The notes: generated from the sequence alone by a model not told the origin. A stretch of 64,000 bases of DNA from Oscillatoriales cyanobacterium USR001 (GCA_001698425.1 MBRE01000077.1:91482-155481); one strand, 5' to 3'. Positions 8,671 through 19,582 are shown, numbered from the stretch's first letter. A program made the numbers and translations.

Positions 8671-9465
8671 ATGAATAAGTTAAGCAATGAAACTCTACTA
8701 AATTATTGCGATTCTGATGATTATACACTGCAAGCAGAAGCGCTTGTAGAACTTGCGGATACTGATTTTTATGCTGCTGTCCCCAAAATAATCAGATTGC
8801 TTAAGTCGCCGGATTCATCAATTCGATCGAGTGCAGTTTATACTTTAGGATATCTGGGAATAGAAGAGTTAGAAACTGTTGGCAATCAACTAATGGATTC
8901 ACTTAAAGATCCAGAAGAAATAGTTAGGTCTGAAGCAGTGGAAGCACTTGGACAACTTGGTTATAACTCTGCACTTGAAGCAATAAAATTTCTGCTAATT
9001 AATGACTCTTCGCCGCTAGTTCGTGCATCAGCAGCAGAAACTCTTGGGTACTTAGGAGAACCCGAAGCTTTAGAAACCCTAGAGCTTTCACTCTCTAATA
9101 TTAATGAAGACGAAGCAGTGCGAGGTTATGCTGCTAATTCAATTGGTCTTTTAGCCACACCGCAGATGTTACCCAAATTAGAAGACTATATTAATTCAGA
9201 AATTCCTCTCAGAATAAAAGCTGAATTATTGGGAGCAATGTACTGTCTTGGCAAGAAAAAAGCGCTCAATTTTTTGTTGAGTTTATTGGATAATGCTGAT
9301 GAACATCTAGGAACAATTATCCTAAATATTTTAACAGATTTGCAAGAACGAAATTATCCCTCAACTCTTACCCAGGATGCACCTGATATCGGCAAAGTAT
9401 TGAGAGCGATCGCGCAACGTTTCCCCATATTACAACCCCATACTCAACAAATTATGGCACAATAA
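8671..9465 (+). CDS. HEAT repeat protein
   Basis: Protein of 264 residues built of HEAT/PBS-lyase-type helical repeats: SIRSSAVYTLGYLG, IVRSEAVEALGQLG, LVRASAAETLGYLG and AVRGYAANSIGLL. The cyanobacterial relatives include phycobilin lyase subunits (CpcE/NblB type) and generic scaffold proteins. I see no lyase-specific partner gene nearby, so a scaffold or NblB-like role is open. It ends one base before the convergent carotene ketolase gene. Confidence 0.85.
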   Translation: MNKLSNETLLNYCDSDDYTLQAEALVELADTDFYAAVPKIIRLLKSPDSSIRSSAVYTLGYLGIEELETVGNQLMDSLKDPEEIVRSEAVEALGQLGYNSALEAIKFLLINDSSPLVRASAAETLGYLGEPEALETLELSLSNINEDEAVRGYAANSIGLLATPQMLPKLEDYINSEIPLRIKAELLGAMYCLGKKKALNFLLSLLDNADEHLGTIILNILTDLQERNYPSTLTQDAPDIGKVLRAIAQRFPILQPHTQQIMAQ

Positions 9466-11154
9466 CTAACTCCCAAAAACAGATTTAGCCGTAGATTTCA
9501 ACGAATTAGCCGCATCTGCCAAAATCTGCGGAAAAGAATGCTGCATCTGAATAAAAACACGGGCACAATTACGCCCCGGCATTCCCGAAATTGACCCCCC
9601 CGGATGCGTCCCCGCACCAGTCAAATATAAACCTTCAATCGGTGTTTTATAATTTGCTAATTCCGCTAAAGGTCGGAAGAAAATCATCTGATCTAACGTC
9701 ATATCTATATGATAACAATTGCCTTTTAATGCTCCCAAACGTTCCCCCAATTCTGCTGGACTTTCCACCCGTCGCCCGATAATATTACTCTTAATATTTG
9801 GCATATACTCGGCTAATTTATCAATGCAGCGATCGGCTACTTTATGCTTTAATTCTTCCGTCCAACCAGTTCCATACAAACCCGTACCCGCAGCATTTTC
9901 TATCTGATAAGGAGCAAAAAATTCAATCCACATAGTATGTTTTCCAGGGGGAGCCATCGACGGATCTAACATCGTCGGTACTACTACATACATGGAAGGG
10001 TCAGAGTCAGGAATTCTGCCAATTGCTGGGTCAGTATGAGCAATTTCAACGTGCTTTACAGAATCGGCAATTAATACCGAACCAATTAAATATTCATCTT
10101 GATGATTATACCTTTCAAACTGAGGTGCTGCATTCAAAGCTAAGTCTATTTTTAAAATTGACTCATTGTTGTTGACAATTTTGCGTTCTAGGCGTTCCCG
10201 TAAATTGCGATCGGTACTATCAACATCGCTGTTATCAATTAAGTGCAAAAATAAACGTTTAGCATCTATATTAGAAATAACGCCTTTTTTGGCTCGGTAT
10301 TCTACACCACCAGCCACTCGAACACCTACAGCGCGATCGGCATCAATTAACACCTTTTCAACCTGTCGATCGGTAAGAATTTTACCTCCATAACTCTGGA
10401 CTAAATTAACTAAAGCTTTAACTAAAGAACCCGTACCTCCTCGCGGCCTACTCATCCCAGGATTATGTCGCATTGCCATCATCATTGCACCAATAGCAAT
10501 GGTTTTTTGAGAGGGAGGCGCACCTAATTCTGCTGCTAATCTGGCTAGGGGTGCTTTGAGAAATTCTGCATCAAACCACTCGTTAAGAATGTCCTCAGCA
10601 CTCGTCATCATGGTGCGAAGAAAATCGAGACTTTTTTCTGCGGAACCGACGACAGAAAACAAGTCTTTTATTTTTTGAATATCGTAGTTACCAGCAATAT
10701 CTATCAGTGATTTTGGCGGTGCATTAAACATGGGAATCATGGCATTTACTACTTTTAGCCAATAATCGGTATATTCTGCATATTTTTTAGCATCTCTCTG
10801 ATTATATCGAGCGATTTCTGCACAGGTTTTTTCGATTGATTTGTGTGCTAAAAAGTATTTTCCATCTGGATTGGGACAAAATAAAACTGGATCGCAATTC
10901 AGGTATTCTAATCCATATTTGGCTAGTTCTAATTCTTGAACAATTGGTCCTAAATGGATAAATTCGTGGTCGATCGCACAGAGGTTAAATTGAAAGTCTG
11001 GTAATTCTGGAATTGCGGATTCTGTTGTGGCTGCCCCTCCTGGTACGGCACGTTTTTCGAGTAGGAGAACGCTGTAACCGGCTTTGAGTAAATAAGCGGC
11101 ACAGGTTAAACCATTGTGACCGGCTCCGATGATAATTACATCATATTTTTCCAT
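9466..11154 (-). CDS. crtO: Beta-carotene ketolase, CrtO type
   Basis: FAD-dependent oxidoreductase of the CrtI/CrtO superfamily that introduces keto groups on beta-carotene, giving echinenone, at the membrane. The Rossmann motif IIGAGHNGL is near residue 8. The sequence follows Synechocystis CrtO closely along its length, including PGGAATTE, the CAIDHEFI segment, GAPPSQK, KKGVISNIDA and the C-terminal LYLTGAGTHPGGSISGMPGRNCARVF. I start at the ATG at 11154, just before MEKYDVIIIG; the in-frame codon 60 bases upstream adds an atypical leader. Echinenone is the precursor of the ligand of orange carotenoid protein; no ocp gene is in the window. Confidence 0.9.
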   Translation of the reverse strand: MEKYDVIIIGAGHNGLTCAAYLLKAGYSVLLLEKRAVPGGAATTESAIPELPDFQFNLCAIDHEFIHLGPIVQELELAKYGLEYLNCDPVLFCPNPDGKYFLAHKSIEKTCAEIARYNQRDAKKYAEYTDYWLKVVNAMIPMFNAPPKSLIDIAGNYDIQKIKDLFSVVGSAEKSLDFLRTMMTSAEDILNEWFDAEFLKAPLARLAAELGAPPSQKTIAIGAMMMAMRHNPGMSRPRGGTGSLVKALVNLVQSYGGKILTDRQVEKVLIDADRAVGVRVAGGVEYRAKKGVISNIDAKRLFLHLIDNSDVDSTDRNLRERLERKIVNNNESILKIDLALNAAPQFERYNHQDEYLIGSVLIADSVKHVEIAHTDPAIGRIPDSDPSMYVVVPTMLDPSMAPPGKHTMWIEFFAPYQIENAAGTGLYGTGWTEELKHKVADRCIDKLAEYMPNIKSNIIGRRVESPAELGERLGALKGNCYHIDMTLDQMIFFRPLAELANYKTPIEGLYLTGAGTHPGGSISGMPGRNCARVFIQMQHSFPQILADAANSLKSTAKSVFGS

Positions 11155-11228
11155 AGTTGATTTTCTGGGGTGAGAAATTAAGTTGATTTTACAGGGTTTA
11201 ATAACTTTAATCAACTAATATGCAAATT

Positions 11229-13532
11229 TTAATCGAATGAAAAGCCGCGCCGCATGGGTTTATTTTCAGTAACTTGCACTTCAAATCTCACGCTATCTAC
11301 CATTTTACCAGATTTAACTTGCAAATTCCATTCCCCAGGTTTAAGTTGCCAAAATAGGGAGTTAGATGACTGTGTAACTAATTTTTTACCGTTTAACCAC
11401 CATTCAACGGATGCGGTACTTACTCCTGATAATTTAAACTCCAGTTGTGAATTTTGATTCTGATTTATCAAAAAATAATCATTATTTTGAGGAAAGACAA
11501 TTTTAAAATTGCTGTTAGTGAAACTAGATTTAGGCTGTCTTGCTAACCAGCCATTATACTCGTCAGATAATTTAACATTATTTGACTCTGTTTCGTATTT
11601 ACTAATATCTTCAGGATCAAAATATTCTTGGACAATTGAGGGGCAATTAGGAGTAGGTCGAGATCCAGAAATAGCACAAATAGGACGCTGTACTAACCCT
11701 TTTAAGGCAGGAAAAGGTGCAGGTTCTTGATGTTCGTGTAAGTGTAGCATAATGTGATTCCAAAGAGGTGCAGCGCCCATGACTCCTGAGACTTTTTTCA
11801 TGCGATCGCCATTAAAATTTCCTACCCAAGTTGCTACAGTATAATCAGTGGTAAAACCGACTGTCCAAGTATCTCGAAAATCAGAAGAGGTTCCCGTTTT
11901 TACTGCGGTAGGAAATGGTAAAGCCAGTACAGAATCAACTCCAAATTCTTGAGCGCGGGCGTGAGCATCGCTTAACATATTAGTAATTAAAGCGGATGTT
12001 GTCAGGTCGATCGCAGGTTTAGATTTAGAAATTTTGGGGGCATTCAATGTAGTTACAATTGGTGTAAATTGCCCTTGTCTGGCTAAGGTTAAATAGGCTA
12101 TAGCTAACTCGAATAAACTCACTTCCCCACTACCTAAAACTAACCCTAAACCATAGTATTCTGGGGGTTTAGTTAAATGATCAAATCCCAATTCATGCAA
12201 GCGATTAAGAAAATTATCAACTCCTACTTTTTCTAATACCTTTACTGCTGGAATATTGAGAGAATTTGCCAAGGCAATTCGCACGCGCACGGGACCTAAA
12301 AAAGTGCGATCGTTATAATTAGTTGGGCTATAAAGTTTTGCGCCGGGAATTGCATAATAAGTTGGTACGTCTGGCAAAATAGTATTAGGTCGAATTACTC
12401 GCTTTTCTAAGGCTAATTCATACAAGAAAGGCTTAAGAGTTGATCCGGGCTGACGTAGGGCTTGCACTCCGTCATTTTTGCCGATTTCTGTGCCATGAAA
12501 ATAATTAGGAGAACCGATATATGCTAAAATTTCTCCTGTATGATTATCGATGACTAAAGCGGCTGCATGATGGACATTATGGGGAGATAAACTATTAACT
12601 AATTGCTGTACTTGGGCTTCTACAAATTGCTGTAGGTTACGATCGATGGTAGTCCGAATATGAGAGGGATGTTGTTTGGGTAATTGATTGGATAACCAGA
12701 ATAAAAAGTGTGGTGCGGCAATAATTCCCTGCTTTTCTGATGCGAGTAAAATTTCTTCAGCTAAGGCTCGATCTGCCTGCGATCGCGTGATATATTTGTC
12801 TTTAACCATACGATTTAATACATAACTTTGTCGCTGCTTCAAAGATTGCCAACGGTAGTAAGGATTGAGGTTATTTGGATCGTTAGGAATGGCGGCTAAA
12901 AGGCTTGCCTGAGCGAGATTGAGATCGGCGGCGGAAATACCAAAATAAGTCCGAGAAGCTGCTTCTACGCCGTAAATATTACCGCTCATAGGCAATCTAT
13001 TGATGTAAGATTCGAGAATTTCATCTCTATTCATACCGGCAAAAATGCGCCAAGATAGCCAAATTTCTCCTACTTTGTGAGGTAATGTGCGAGGTGCGGG
13101 TTCTAACATTCGCGCTAACTGCATGGTGATGGTAGAAGCACCACTGACTAAGTGTTTGGCTTGTATAGCTTCGAGAAGCGATCGCATCATTGCTCTCACA
13201 TCCGTCGCTCCATGTTGATAAAATCGACTGTCCTCGGCGGCGATAATGGCTTGTACAAAGTGATGTGAGACTTGATTTAAGGGGACTGTGGCGGTATGTT
13301 CTTGGTCACGAGTGAGAATAGTACCAAGAGGTAGCCCATGGCGATCGCTAAATTCGATCGCTTCTCGATCTTGAGCGATATCAGCAGTGCGGATGGGGAA
13401 AAGATAGGGAAGCGATCGCACTATCAGAGAAATTAGTATTAATATTAAGAATAAACGTAGTTTTGGGTTGCTATATTTGTACCAAACTTTTTGGGGAAAT
13501 TTAATCAGCCACAACCTCAATATTCTCATCAA
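11229..13532 (-). CDS. pbpC: Penicillin-binding protein 1C
   Basis: Bifunctional peptidoglycan synthase of 767 residues. An N-terminal membrane anchor lies at about residues 28-46. The GT51 glycosyltransferase has EDSRFYQHGATD and GASTITMQLARM. The transpeptidase has the SxxK motif in GSTLKPF, SLN, and KTGTSSDFRD. The C-terminal tail after about residue 640 is the BiPBP_C-type domain typical of PBP1C. It is divergent from the alpha-2-macroglobulin gene, separated by 247 bases. In many bacteria pbpC and a bacterial alpha-2-macroglobulin gene travel together, proposed as a wall-repair and protease-trap pair. Confidence 0.95.
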   Translation of the reverse strand: MMRILRLWLIKFPQKVWYKYSNPKLRLFLILILISLIVRSLPYLFPIRTADIAQDREAIEFSDRHGLPLGTILTRDQEHTATVPLNQVSHHFVQAIIAAEDSRFYQHGATDVRAMMRSLLEAIQAKHLVSGASTITMQLARMLEPAPRTLPHKVGEIWLSWRIFAGMNRDEILESYINRLPMSGNIYGVEAASRTYFGISAADLNLAQASLLAAIPNDPNNLNPYYRWQSLKQRQSYVLNRMVKDKYITRSQADRALAEEILLASEKQGIIAAPHFLFWLSNQLPKQHPSHIRTTIDRNLQQFVEAQVQQLVNSLSPHNVHHAAALVIDNHTGEILAYIGSPNYFHGTEIGKNDGVQALRQPGSTLKPFLYELALEKRVIRPNTILPDVPTYYAIPGAKLYSPTNYNDRTFLGPVRVRIALANSLNIPAVKVLEKVGVDNFLNRLHELGFDHLTKPPEYYGLGLVLGSGEVSLFELAIAYLTLARQGQFTPIVTTLNAPKISKSKPAIDLTTSALITNMLSDAHARAQEFGVDSVLALPFPTAVKTGTSSDFRDTWTVGFTTDYTVATWVGNFNGDRMKKVSGVMGAAPLWNHIMLHLHEHQEPAPFPALKGLVQRPICAISGSRPTPNCPSIVQEYFDPEDISKYETESNNVKLSDEYNGWLARQPKSSFTNSNFKIVFPQNNDYFLINQNQNSQLEFKLSGVSTASVEWWLNGKKLVTQSSNSLFWQLKPGEWNLQVKSGKMVDSVRFEVQVTENKPMRRGFSFD

Positions 13533-13779
13533 TTAATCCCTCCGTTAACAAAAATTTAATCTATTTCCTAGAAAGACTACAACACCAATATACCTACTTC
13601 CAGAAACTAAGAGTTGCGGATATTATTAAGAAAAAATACAAAATCCTGACCCTATAGCATTATAGGCTTTAATCATTTATATGGCCTTAGCAATGGCTGA
13701 GTAAAAAAAACTAATAAATTTATCTGGAAACCCCATCGCGTCAAATGTAGTTCCATTAACCATAAAGGAAAATACAAAT

Positions 13780-16700
13780 ATGAAATTAAAAAGATGGATG
13801 AAAGCGCTATTTCTATTTGCGATCGCACTGGTAGTAACCACCTGTGGAGTATCGAACAAATCCTCAAATACGATTGCCCCCTTACCATCAGTTGCCCCCC
13901 TAATTACACCACAATTAGTAGAATGGATTGAAGAAATTAGTCCCACAGAAGAAGCTAAACCTCTCGATCAAATTCGCATTCGATTTAAAGAGGCAATAAT
14001 TCCCATTGAAAGCCTAGATAATCCCGAACAGCAAAATAAACTCAAACTATTTGAAATTCAACCCCCAATTCCTGGTCAATTTCGATTTTTAACCCCGCGC
14101 ATGGTGGGATTTCAACCAGAGACAGGATTACCCAAAGCTACTCGTATTAAAATTACAATTAAATCTGGATTAACAGATGTAAAAAATCATCGCCTAGAAA
14201 GAGATTTAGCTTGGACATTCACCACAGAAACTATTAAACTCTCCAACTTACCTGCATCTAACCCAGAAAACTCCGACTTTCAACCTATTGATATCAAACC
14301 CACCCTAAAATTCACCTCAAATGTAGAATTAGATTTAGCTTCAATCCAAGAACATTTAAAGCTAACTCCCGAAGGGCAAACCCAATCAGTACCAGTTAAA
14401 GTAGAACTAGAAAAACCGAAGGAAAAATCAGATAATCAGCAGTCAGAAGAAAAAGTAATTTCTTCTAACCGCACCTTTAATTATACCGTAATTCCGCAAC
14501 AAACCCTAGAGAAAGCTACCAAATATCGCTTAGAAGTGACATCTGGATTGCGATCGCTAATCGGTAATCTCCCCAGCGATCGAGCCTTTATCAGTCAAGT
14601 AGAAACCTATTCACCATTAGCATTTAAAGACATTAAATTTTTGGGACAACCTGACGCTGGTGGTGCTTATGGGCGATTCGTAAAAGGCAGCGGTCAATTA
14701 GAATTTAATAATGGTATTGTCGCCGAATCAGCAAAAGAAAATATCACCGTCAATCCCGCACCCAAAAAAGCTCCTACCCTTGTTCAAGCATATAACAATC
14801 AACCCAATGTTAGCCTCAATCCTTGGAGTTTAGAACCAGCAAAAAAATATACTATTACTATCGGTGAAAATCTCAAAGATAAATTCGGTCAAACCTTGGG
14901 TAAACCAGTTAAATTGGAGTATGAAACTGGCGATATATCAGGCGAAATATGGACACCAACCGGATTAAATATTTTCCCAGCAGGTAAAGACTTAAAGCTG
15001 AATATTTCCACCGTAAATTTACCAGAATCTAAGTACAAAGCAGCTTATAAAGTAGTGCAGCCAACGGACTTAGTTTATTATGCTGACGCATATCCCAAAG
15101 GCGAAGGAAATGATTTACTTCCCAATCCTACTGAGTGGCAAACATTCCGAATTTCAGGCAAGAAAAATCAGCCACAAGAAATCACCGTTTCCCTACGAGA
15201 AAGAATTGGTTCACCAACAGGAATGTTAGCCTATGGAGTGCAAGCACGCACCAACTTATATGCAGATGAAAAAGGCAAACAAAAATGGCGAGAAGTTACC
15301 AATTATGGTTTAGTACAACTGACAAATTTGGGCGTATTTTCCCAGTGGTTTCCAGAGTCAGGTTTAATTCGAGTAAATCATCTGGATGACGGTTCGCCAG
15401 CAGCCGCATCCGTTGAGATTTACGAATCCCAATTAGACGCAAAATCTCGTCCTAAACCTACCCCTTGTGCAACGGGAAAAACTGATAATAATGGGACATT
15501 GCTGTTAAATCGTAGCGATTTGCAAAACTGCATTAAATCTCAAAGTGGTGGCTTTGAAAAAGCACCAAAATTATTAGTAATTGCCCGCGAAAATCGAGAC
15601 TGGGCTTTTGCGCGGACAGAGGAATATAGCGGTGCTTATGGCTACGGCATTGATGGATATGATTGGAGTAGTAATAAACCCCTATCACGCGGTACAATTT
15701 TCTCAGATAGACAACTGTATCAACCAGGAGAAAAAGCTTGGTTTACTGGAACTGCTTATTATCTTCAAAATGGAATAATTAAGCAGGATAAAAATGCTAA
15801 ATACACAATTAGCCTGCAAAGTCCCAACGGTACTACCACTAATTTAGGAAGTCAAACTACCAATGAATTTGGGACATTTTCCCTAGAATTGCCCCTCGAA
15901 AATCAACCATTGGGCTACTATTCTATTCTTGCCAAAGGAGAAAACGGCTTAGAAATTTCTGGTTCATTTCGAGTCGCTGAATTTAAACCACCTAACTTCA
16001 GAGTTGACTTAAACCTTGACAAAAAAATTGCTTTAATTGATGATAAAATAGAAGCAAAAACTCAAAGTAATTATCTGTTTGGCTCCCCAGTTGAAGGTGG
16101 AAAAGTCAAATACTACGTCACCCGCCGCAAAACAGAATTTACCCCGAAAGGTTGGGAAAAATTCACCTTTGGCAGACAGTGGTTTTGGCCAGAAGAAAGT
16201 CCAAATGTGAGTGCTGATGTACTGCAACAAAATGCCGTATTAGATGCCAGTGGTAAAGGCAATCAAACATTTACAATCGGTAAAGATTTACCCTATCCAA
16301 TGGATTATCGAGTAGATGTAGAAGTCTCCGATGTCTCTAATTTATCTGTATCAAATTCTGAAACATTTACAGCTTTACCTAGTAATCTTTTAATCGGTTT
16401 GCAAGCTAATTTTGTCGCAGATGCAGGCAAACCTTTACCCATTCAAGTCATCGTTACCGATCCCAATGGAAAGGCAATTGAAGGTCAAAAAGTCCGTATT
16501 GAGCTACAAAAAATTAACTACAGCAGCGTCACCCAAGTAGTCGAAGGTAGCACCAATTCTCGCAATCAAATTGAATACAAAACAGTAGCAAAACAAGAGA
16601 TAAAATCTACTAACACTCCTCAAGCAATATCTCTAAATCCTCCTGAATCTGGCTCTTATCGCATTCGGGCTAATTTTGATGATGGTAAAAATGAAGTAAC

Positions 16701-19524
16701 TGCTACTGATTTACAGATTTGGGCAACAGGTGAAAATGTCGTTAGTTGGGGTGACAGATATGAGAATAATCGGTTAGAAATCAAACTTGATAAAACCAGC
16801 TATCAACCTGGTGAAATAGCAACAGCTTTGATTCAATCACCCTATCCAGAAGCCGAGTTATATTTTGCCGTTGTCCGCGATAAAATTCTTTATCAAACTG
16901 TCACAAAAGTTAAAGGTGGTGCGCCGCAAATTCAGTTTAAAGTCACGCCAGAAATGTTACCAAATGCAGCGGTAGAAGCTGTCTTAATCCGCCAAGGCAA
17001 GAGTTTAAAACAAATTGAACCGGGAAGTGTAGATAAGTTAGTAAAAATTGGTTTTGTACCATTTAAAACTAATTTGGATGCTAAATATTTACAAGTGCAA
17101 ATAACTCCCCAAAAACCAGAATTAGAACCGGGGACAGAGACAACGATACAATTGCAATTGCAAGACAATAAAGGCCAACCAATTAAGGGACAACTAACAG
17201 TTATGGTAGTTAATGAAGCCGTGTTACAACTAACTGGATATCGGCCGCCAGATTTGGTAAAAACTGTCTATGCTGAACAGTCAATTTCTACCCGATTCAA
17301 TGATAATCGACAGAATGTAGTGTTAGAAAATATGACTTCGCCACTGGCAAAAGGTTGGGGTTATGGCGGTGGATTTTCCACAGGTGCGGCCAATACTCGC
17401 GTCCGCAAAGATTTTCAAGCTTTAGCTTATTACAATGGCTCTGTTATTACAAATGCCAAGGGAAAAGCGAGTGTAAAATTCAAACTTCCTGATGATTTAA
17501 CCCTGTGGCGAGTGATGGTTGTGGCTACTGATGGTAATTTAGATTTTGGTAGTGGAGAGGCGACATTTATCACTACGAAATCGCTAATTTCTAATCCGAT
17601 TTTACCGCAATTTGCTCGTCCTGGCGATCGCATTCAAGCGGGATTATCTGTAACTAACAATAGCCAGGAAAAAGGCGATTTAAAAATTAATGGTCAAGTA
17701 GTAGGTGCGGTAAAATTTGAAGGCAATGCTTCAACAGAAGTGAATCTAAAAACGCAGGCTGAATCAGGTACTCGCGCTTATCGTTTCCCTATTTGGGCTA
17801 GTAATGCTGGCGATGCAAAAGTGCAATTTGCTACCCAATTAAATGGCAATGTTGATGCGTTTGAAATACCTTTAGAGGTGAAGCCTTTAGAAGTTACTGA
17901 AAACGTTGTAGAAGTAGGAGTAATCCCCCCCAACCCCCAGCAGCAGGTAAAGATTCCGCTGAAAGTCGATAGAAATGTAATCCCTGATGTCGGCGGTTTA
18001 GAGATTTCTTTAGCTAGTACATTGATACCAGAAATTATTGCACCGGCAAAACAAGTTTTGCAAGATGAACAATTGCCATTTTTAGAACCATTAGCTAGTC
18101 AGTTATTAATTGCCGCTAATTTGCAAACTCTTTCTCAAAAGTATGCTCAAAGTTTGAAAGATTTTAACCCAACTAAAGCAGCCGCAATTGCCCTGGAAAA
18201 ACTACAAAAACTTCAACAACCAGATGGCGGTTTTGCGGCATATCCCGGACAAGAAAAATCCGATCTATTTGTTACTCCTTATGCGGCAAATGCGATCGCA
18301 TCTGCATCTAAGGCTTTTCCAAATACAGTCAATTATGACATGGTTTCTCGCCTAACAGACTACCTGAAGAAAACCCTAGCTGACCCCGGACAATATGAGT
18401 TTTGTAAAGAGCAACTTTGCAAAAATCAGGTAAGGTTAGCATCTTTAATTGCCTTAGCAGAATTAGGCGAAAAACGCAATGACTTTCTCGCAGATATCTA
18501 TCAGCAACGCAGCGAATACAATCCAGTTACTCAAATTAAATTAGCGCGTTATTTATCCCAATTTAAAGACTGGCAAAATGAGTCAAAACTGTTGACTAAT
18601 GAGTTGCAAAAAAGCATCTATATCACTGGTCGCACAGCTACAGTGAATCTGCCTCAAAATGTAAGCTGGCTGGCATCTTCTACCGCTATTCAATCTCAAG
18701 CTTTGCGACTATTTATTGCTCAAAAAAGCCCGACAGAAGATATCGATCGCCTATTACAAAGTCTCCTAAATCTGCGGCGCGATGGCACTTGGCAAAGCAC
18801 TTATGACAATGCAGAAGCACTCGCAGCTTTAGTAGATTACAGTCAAACTCAACCCACACCACCCAAATTTCAAGCTACCGTAAAATTGGCTGGTAAAACC
18901 TTAGATTCAATTCAATTTGACGGTTACAAAAATCCCAGTCAATTTATCACCGTAGCCACAGATCAATTACCTCAAAATGGCGATCTAATCATTGAGAAAT
19001 CAGGGAAAGGAACCCTACACTATATCGTTAATTACGGCTATCGTTTGCAGGGAAATCAACCGGGACGATTAAATGGTTTGCGAGTAGTGCGAGAAATTCG
19101 ACCTGCGGGGGAAGATAAAGTGTTAGGAACACAACAACTTTCTATTCCTAAATCCCTAACTTTAGGAATCGGACAAGTGTTTGATATTGGTTTAGAAATT
19201 ATCACCGATCGCCCTGTAGATCATGTCGTAATTACTGACAATTTACCTGCTGGTTTAGAACCGATAGATAACAGTTTTCAAACCTCAACAAAAGCGATAG
19301 AATCTCAACCAGATAGCTGGCAAATTGGGTATAAAACGATGTATCGCGATCGCATAGTTGCCTATAGCGATCGCCTCGAACCTGGAGCCTACAGCCTTCA
19401 TTATCTCGTTCGCTCCGTCACCCCTGGAACCTATCTCTGGCCGGGTGCAGAAGCTCATTTACAATACGCACCCGAAGAATTTGGGCGAACCGCTTCTTCT
19501 ACCTTAATTGTGTCGGATAAATAG
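13780..19524 (+). CDS. Bacterial alpha-2-macroglobulin-like lipoprotein
   Basis: Very large periplasmic protein of 1914 residues. The N-terminus is a signal peptide ending VVTTC-GVS, a probable but non-ideal lipobox, followed by Ig-like MG domains (Big_5-type near the start). MG1/MG2 features near residues 640-700 include IFSDRQLYQPGEKAWFTG. The A2M middle domain has LTLWRVMVVATDGNLDFGSGE near 1240, and a thioester-like helical domain lies at about 1420-1720. The normal CLEQ thioester position reads FLEP (F1434), so covalent trapping is probably lost. The start follows AAGGA. It pairs with divergent pbpC and probably guards the cell wall against proteases. Confidence 0.92.
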   Translation: MKLKRWMKALFLFAIALVVTTCGVSNKSSNTIAPLPSVAPLITPQLVEWIEEISPTEEAKPLDQIRIRFKEAIIPIESLDNPEQQNKLKLFEIQPPIPGQFRFLTPRMVGFQPETGLPKATRIKITIKSGLTDVKNHRLERDLAWTFTTETIKLSNLPASNPENSDFQPIDIKPTLKFTSNVELDLASIQEHLKLTPEGQTQSVPVKVELEKPKEKSDNQQSEEKVISSNRTFNYTVIPQQTLEKATKYRLEVTSGLRSLIGNLPSDRAFISQVETYSPLAFKDIKFLGQPDAGGAYGRFVKGSGQLEFNNGIVAESAKENITVNPAPKKAPTLVQAYNNQPNVSLNPWSLEPAKKYTITIGENLKDKFGQTLGKPVKLEYETGDISGEIWTPTGLNIFPAGKDLKLNISTVNLPESKYKAAYKVVQPTDLVYYADAYPKGEGNDLLPNPTEWQTFRISGKKNQPQEITVSLRERIGSPTGMLAYGVQARTNLYADEKGKQKWREVTNYGLVQLTNLGVFSQWFPESGLIRVNHLDDGSPAAASVEIYESQLDAKSRPKPTPCATGKTDNNGTLLLNRSDLQNCIKSQSGGFEKAPKLLVIARENRDWAFARTEEYSGAYGYGIDGYDWSSNKPLSRGTIFSDRQLYQPGEKAWFTGTAYYLQNGIIKQDKNAKYTISLQSPNGTTTNLGSQTTNEFGTFSLELPLENQPLGYYSILAKGENGLEISGSFRVAEFKPPNFRVDLNLDKKIALIDDKIEAKTQSNYLFGSPVEGGKVKYYVTRRKTEFTPKGWEKFTFGRQWFWPEESPNVSADVLQQNAVLDASGKGNQTFTIGKDLPYPMDYRVDVEVSDVSNLSVSNSETFTALPSNLLIGLQANFVADAGKPLPIQVIVTDPNGKAIEGQKVRIELQKINYSSVTQVVEGSTNSRNQIEYKTVAKQEIKSTNTPQAISLNPPESGSYRIRANFDDGKNEVTATDLQIWATGENVVSWGDRYENNRLEIKLDKTSYQPGEIATALIQSPYPEAELYFAVVRDKILYQTVTKVKGGAPQIQFKVTPEMLPNAAVEAVLIRQGKSLKQIEPGSVDKLVKIGFVPFKTNLDAKYLQVQITPQKPELEPGTETTIQLQLQDNKGQPIKGQLTVMVVNEAVLQLTGYRPPDLVKTVYAEQSISTRFNDNRQNVVLENMTSPLAKGWGYGGGFSTGAANTRVRKDFQALAYYNGSVITNAKGKASVKFKLPDDLTLWRVMVVATDGNLDFGSGEATFITTKSLISNPILPQFARPGDRIQAGLSVTNNSQEKGDLKINGQVVGAVKFEGNASTEVNLKTQAESGTRAYRFPIWASNAGDAKVQFATQLNGNVDAFEIPLEVKPLEVTENVVEVGVIPPNPQQQVKIPLKVDRNVIPDVGGLEISLASTLIPEIIAPAKQVLQDEQLPFLEPLASQLLIAANLQTLSQKYAQSLKDFNPTKAAAIALEKLQKLQQPDGGFAAYPGQEKSDLFVTPYAANAIASASKAFPNTVNYDMVSRLTDYLKKTLADPGQYEFCKEQLCKNQVRLASLIALAELGEKRNDFLADIYQQRSEYNPVTQIKLARYLSQFKDWQNESKLLTNELQKSIYITGRTATVNLPQNVSWLASSTAIQSQALRLFIAQKSPTEDIDRLLQSLLNLRRDGTWQSTYDNAEALAALVDYSQTQPTPPKFQATVKLAGKTLDSIQFDGYKNPSQFITVATDQLPQNGDLIIEKSGKGTLHYIVNYGYRLQGNQPGRLNGLRVVREIRPAGEDKVLGTQQLSIPKSLTLGIGQVFDIGLEIITDRPVDHVVITDNLPAGLEPIDNSFQTSTKAIESQPDSWQIGYKTMYRDRIVAYSDRLEPGAYSLHYLVRSVTPGTYLWPGAEAHLQYAPEEFGRTASSTLIVSDK

Positions 19525-19536
19525 ATTCTGTTTCCA

Positions 19537-19559
19537 GTTCCCAGGCTTAGCCTGGGAAC
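19537..19559. terminator. Hairpin between convergent genes
   Basis: GTTCCCAGGCT and AGCCTGGGAAC form a perfect 11-bp stem with a single-base centre. It lies 12 bases after the macroglobulin stop and 23 bases before the ATP sulfurylase stop, so it could end transcription from both sides. No clear T-run follows, so this may be a mobile palindrome reused as terminator. Confidence 0.6.
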
Positions 19560-19582
19560 GCTATATCATAACAACTCAAAGC

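Noticed and set aside
18404..18415. CKEQ in the macroglobulin (residues 1542-1545) as the thioester motif
   Set aside because: It lies about 108 residues after the expected site and lacks the PYGCxEQ context; mentioned only as an alternative.
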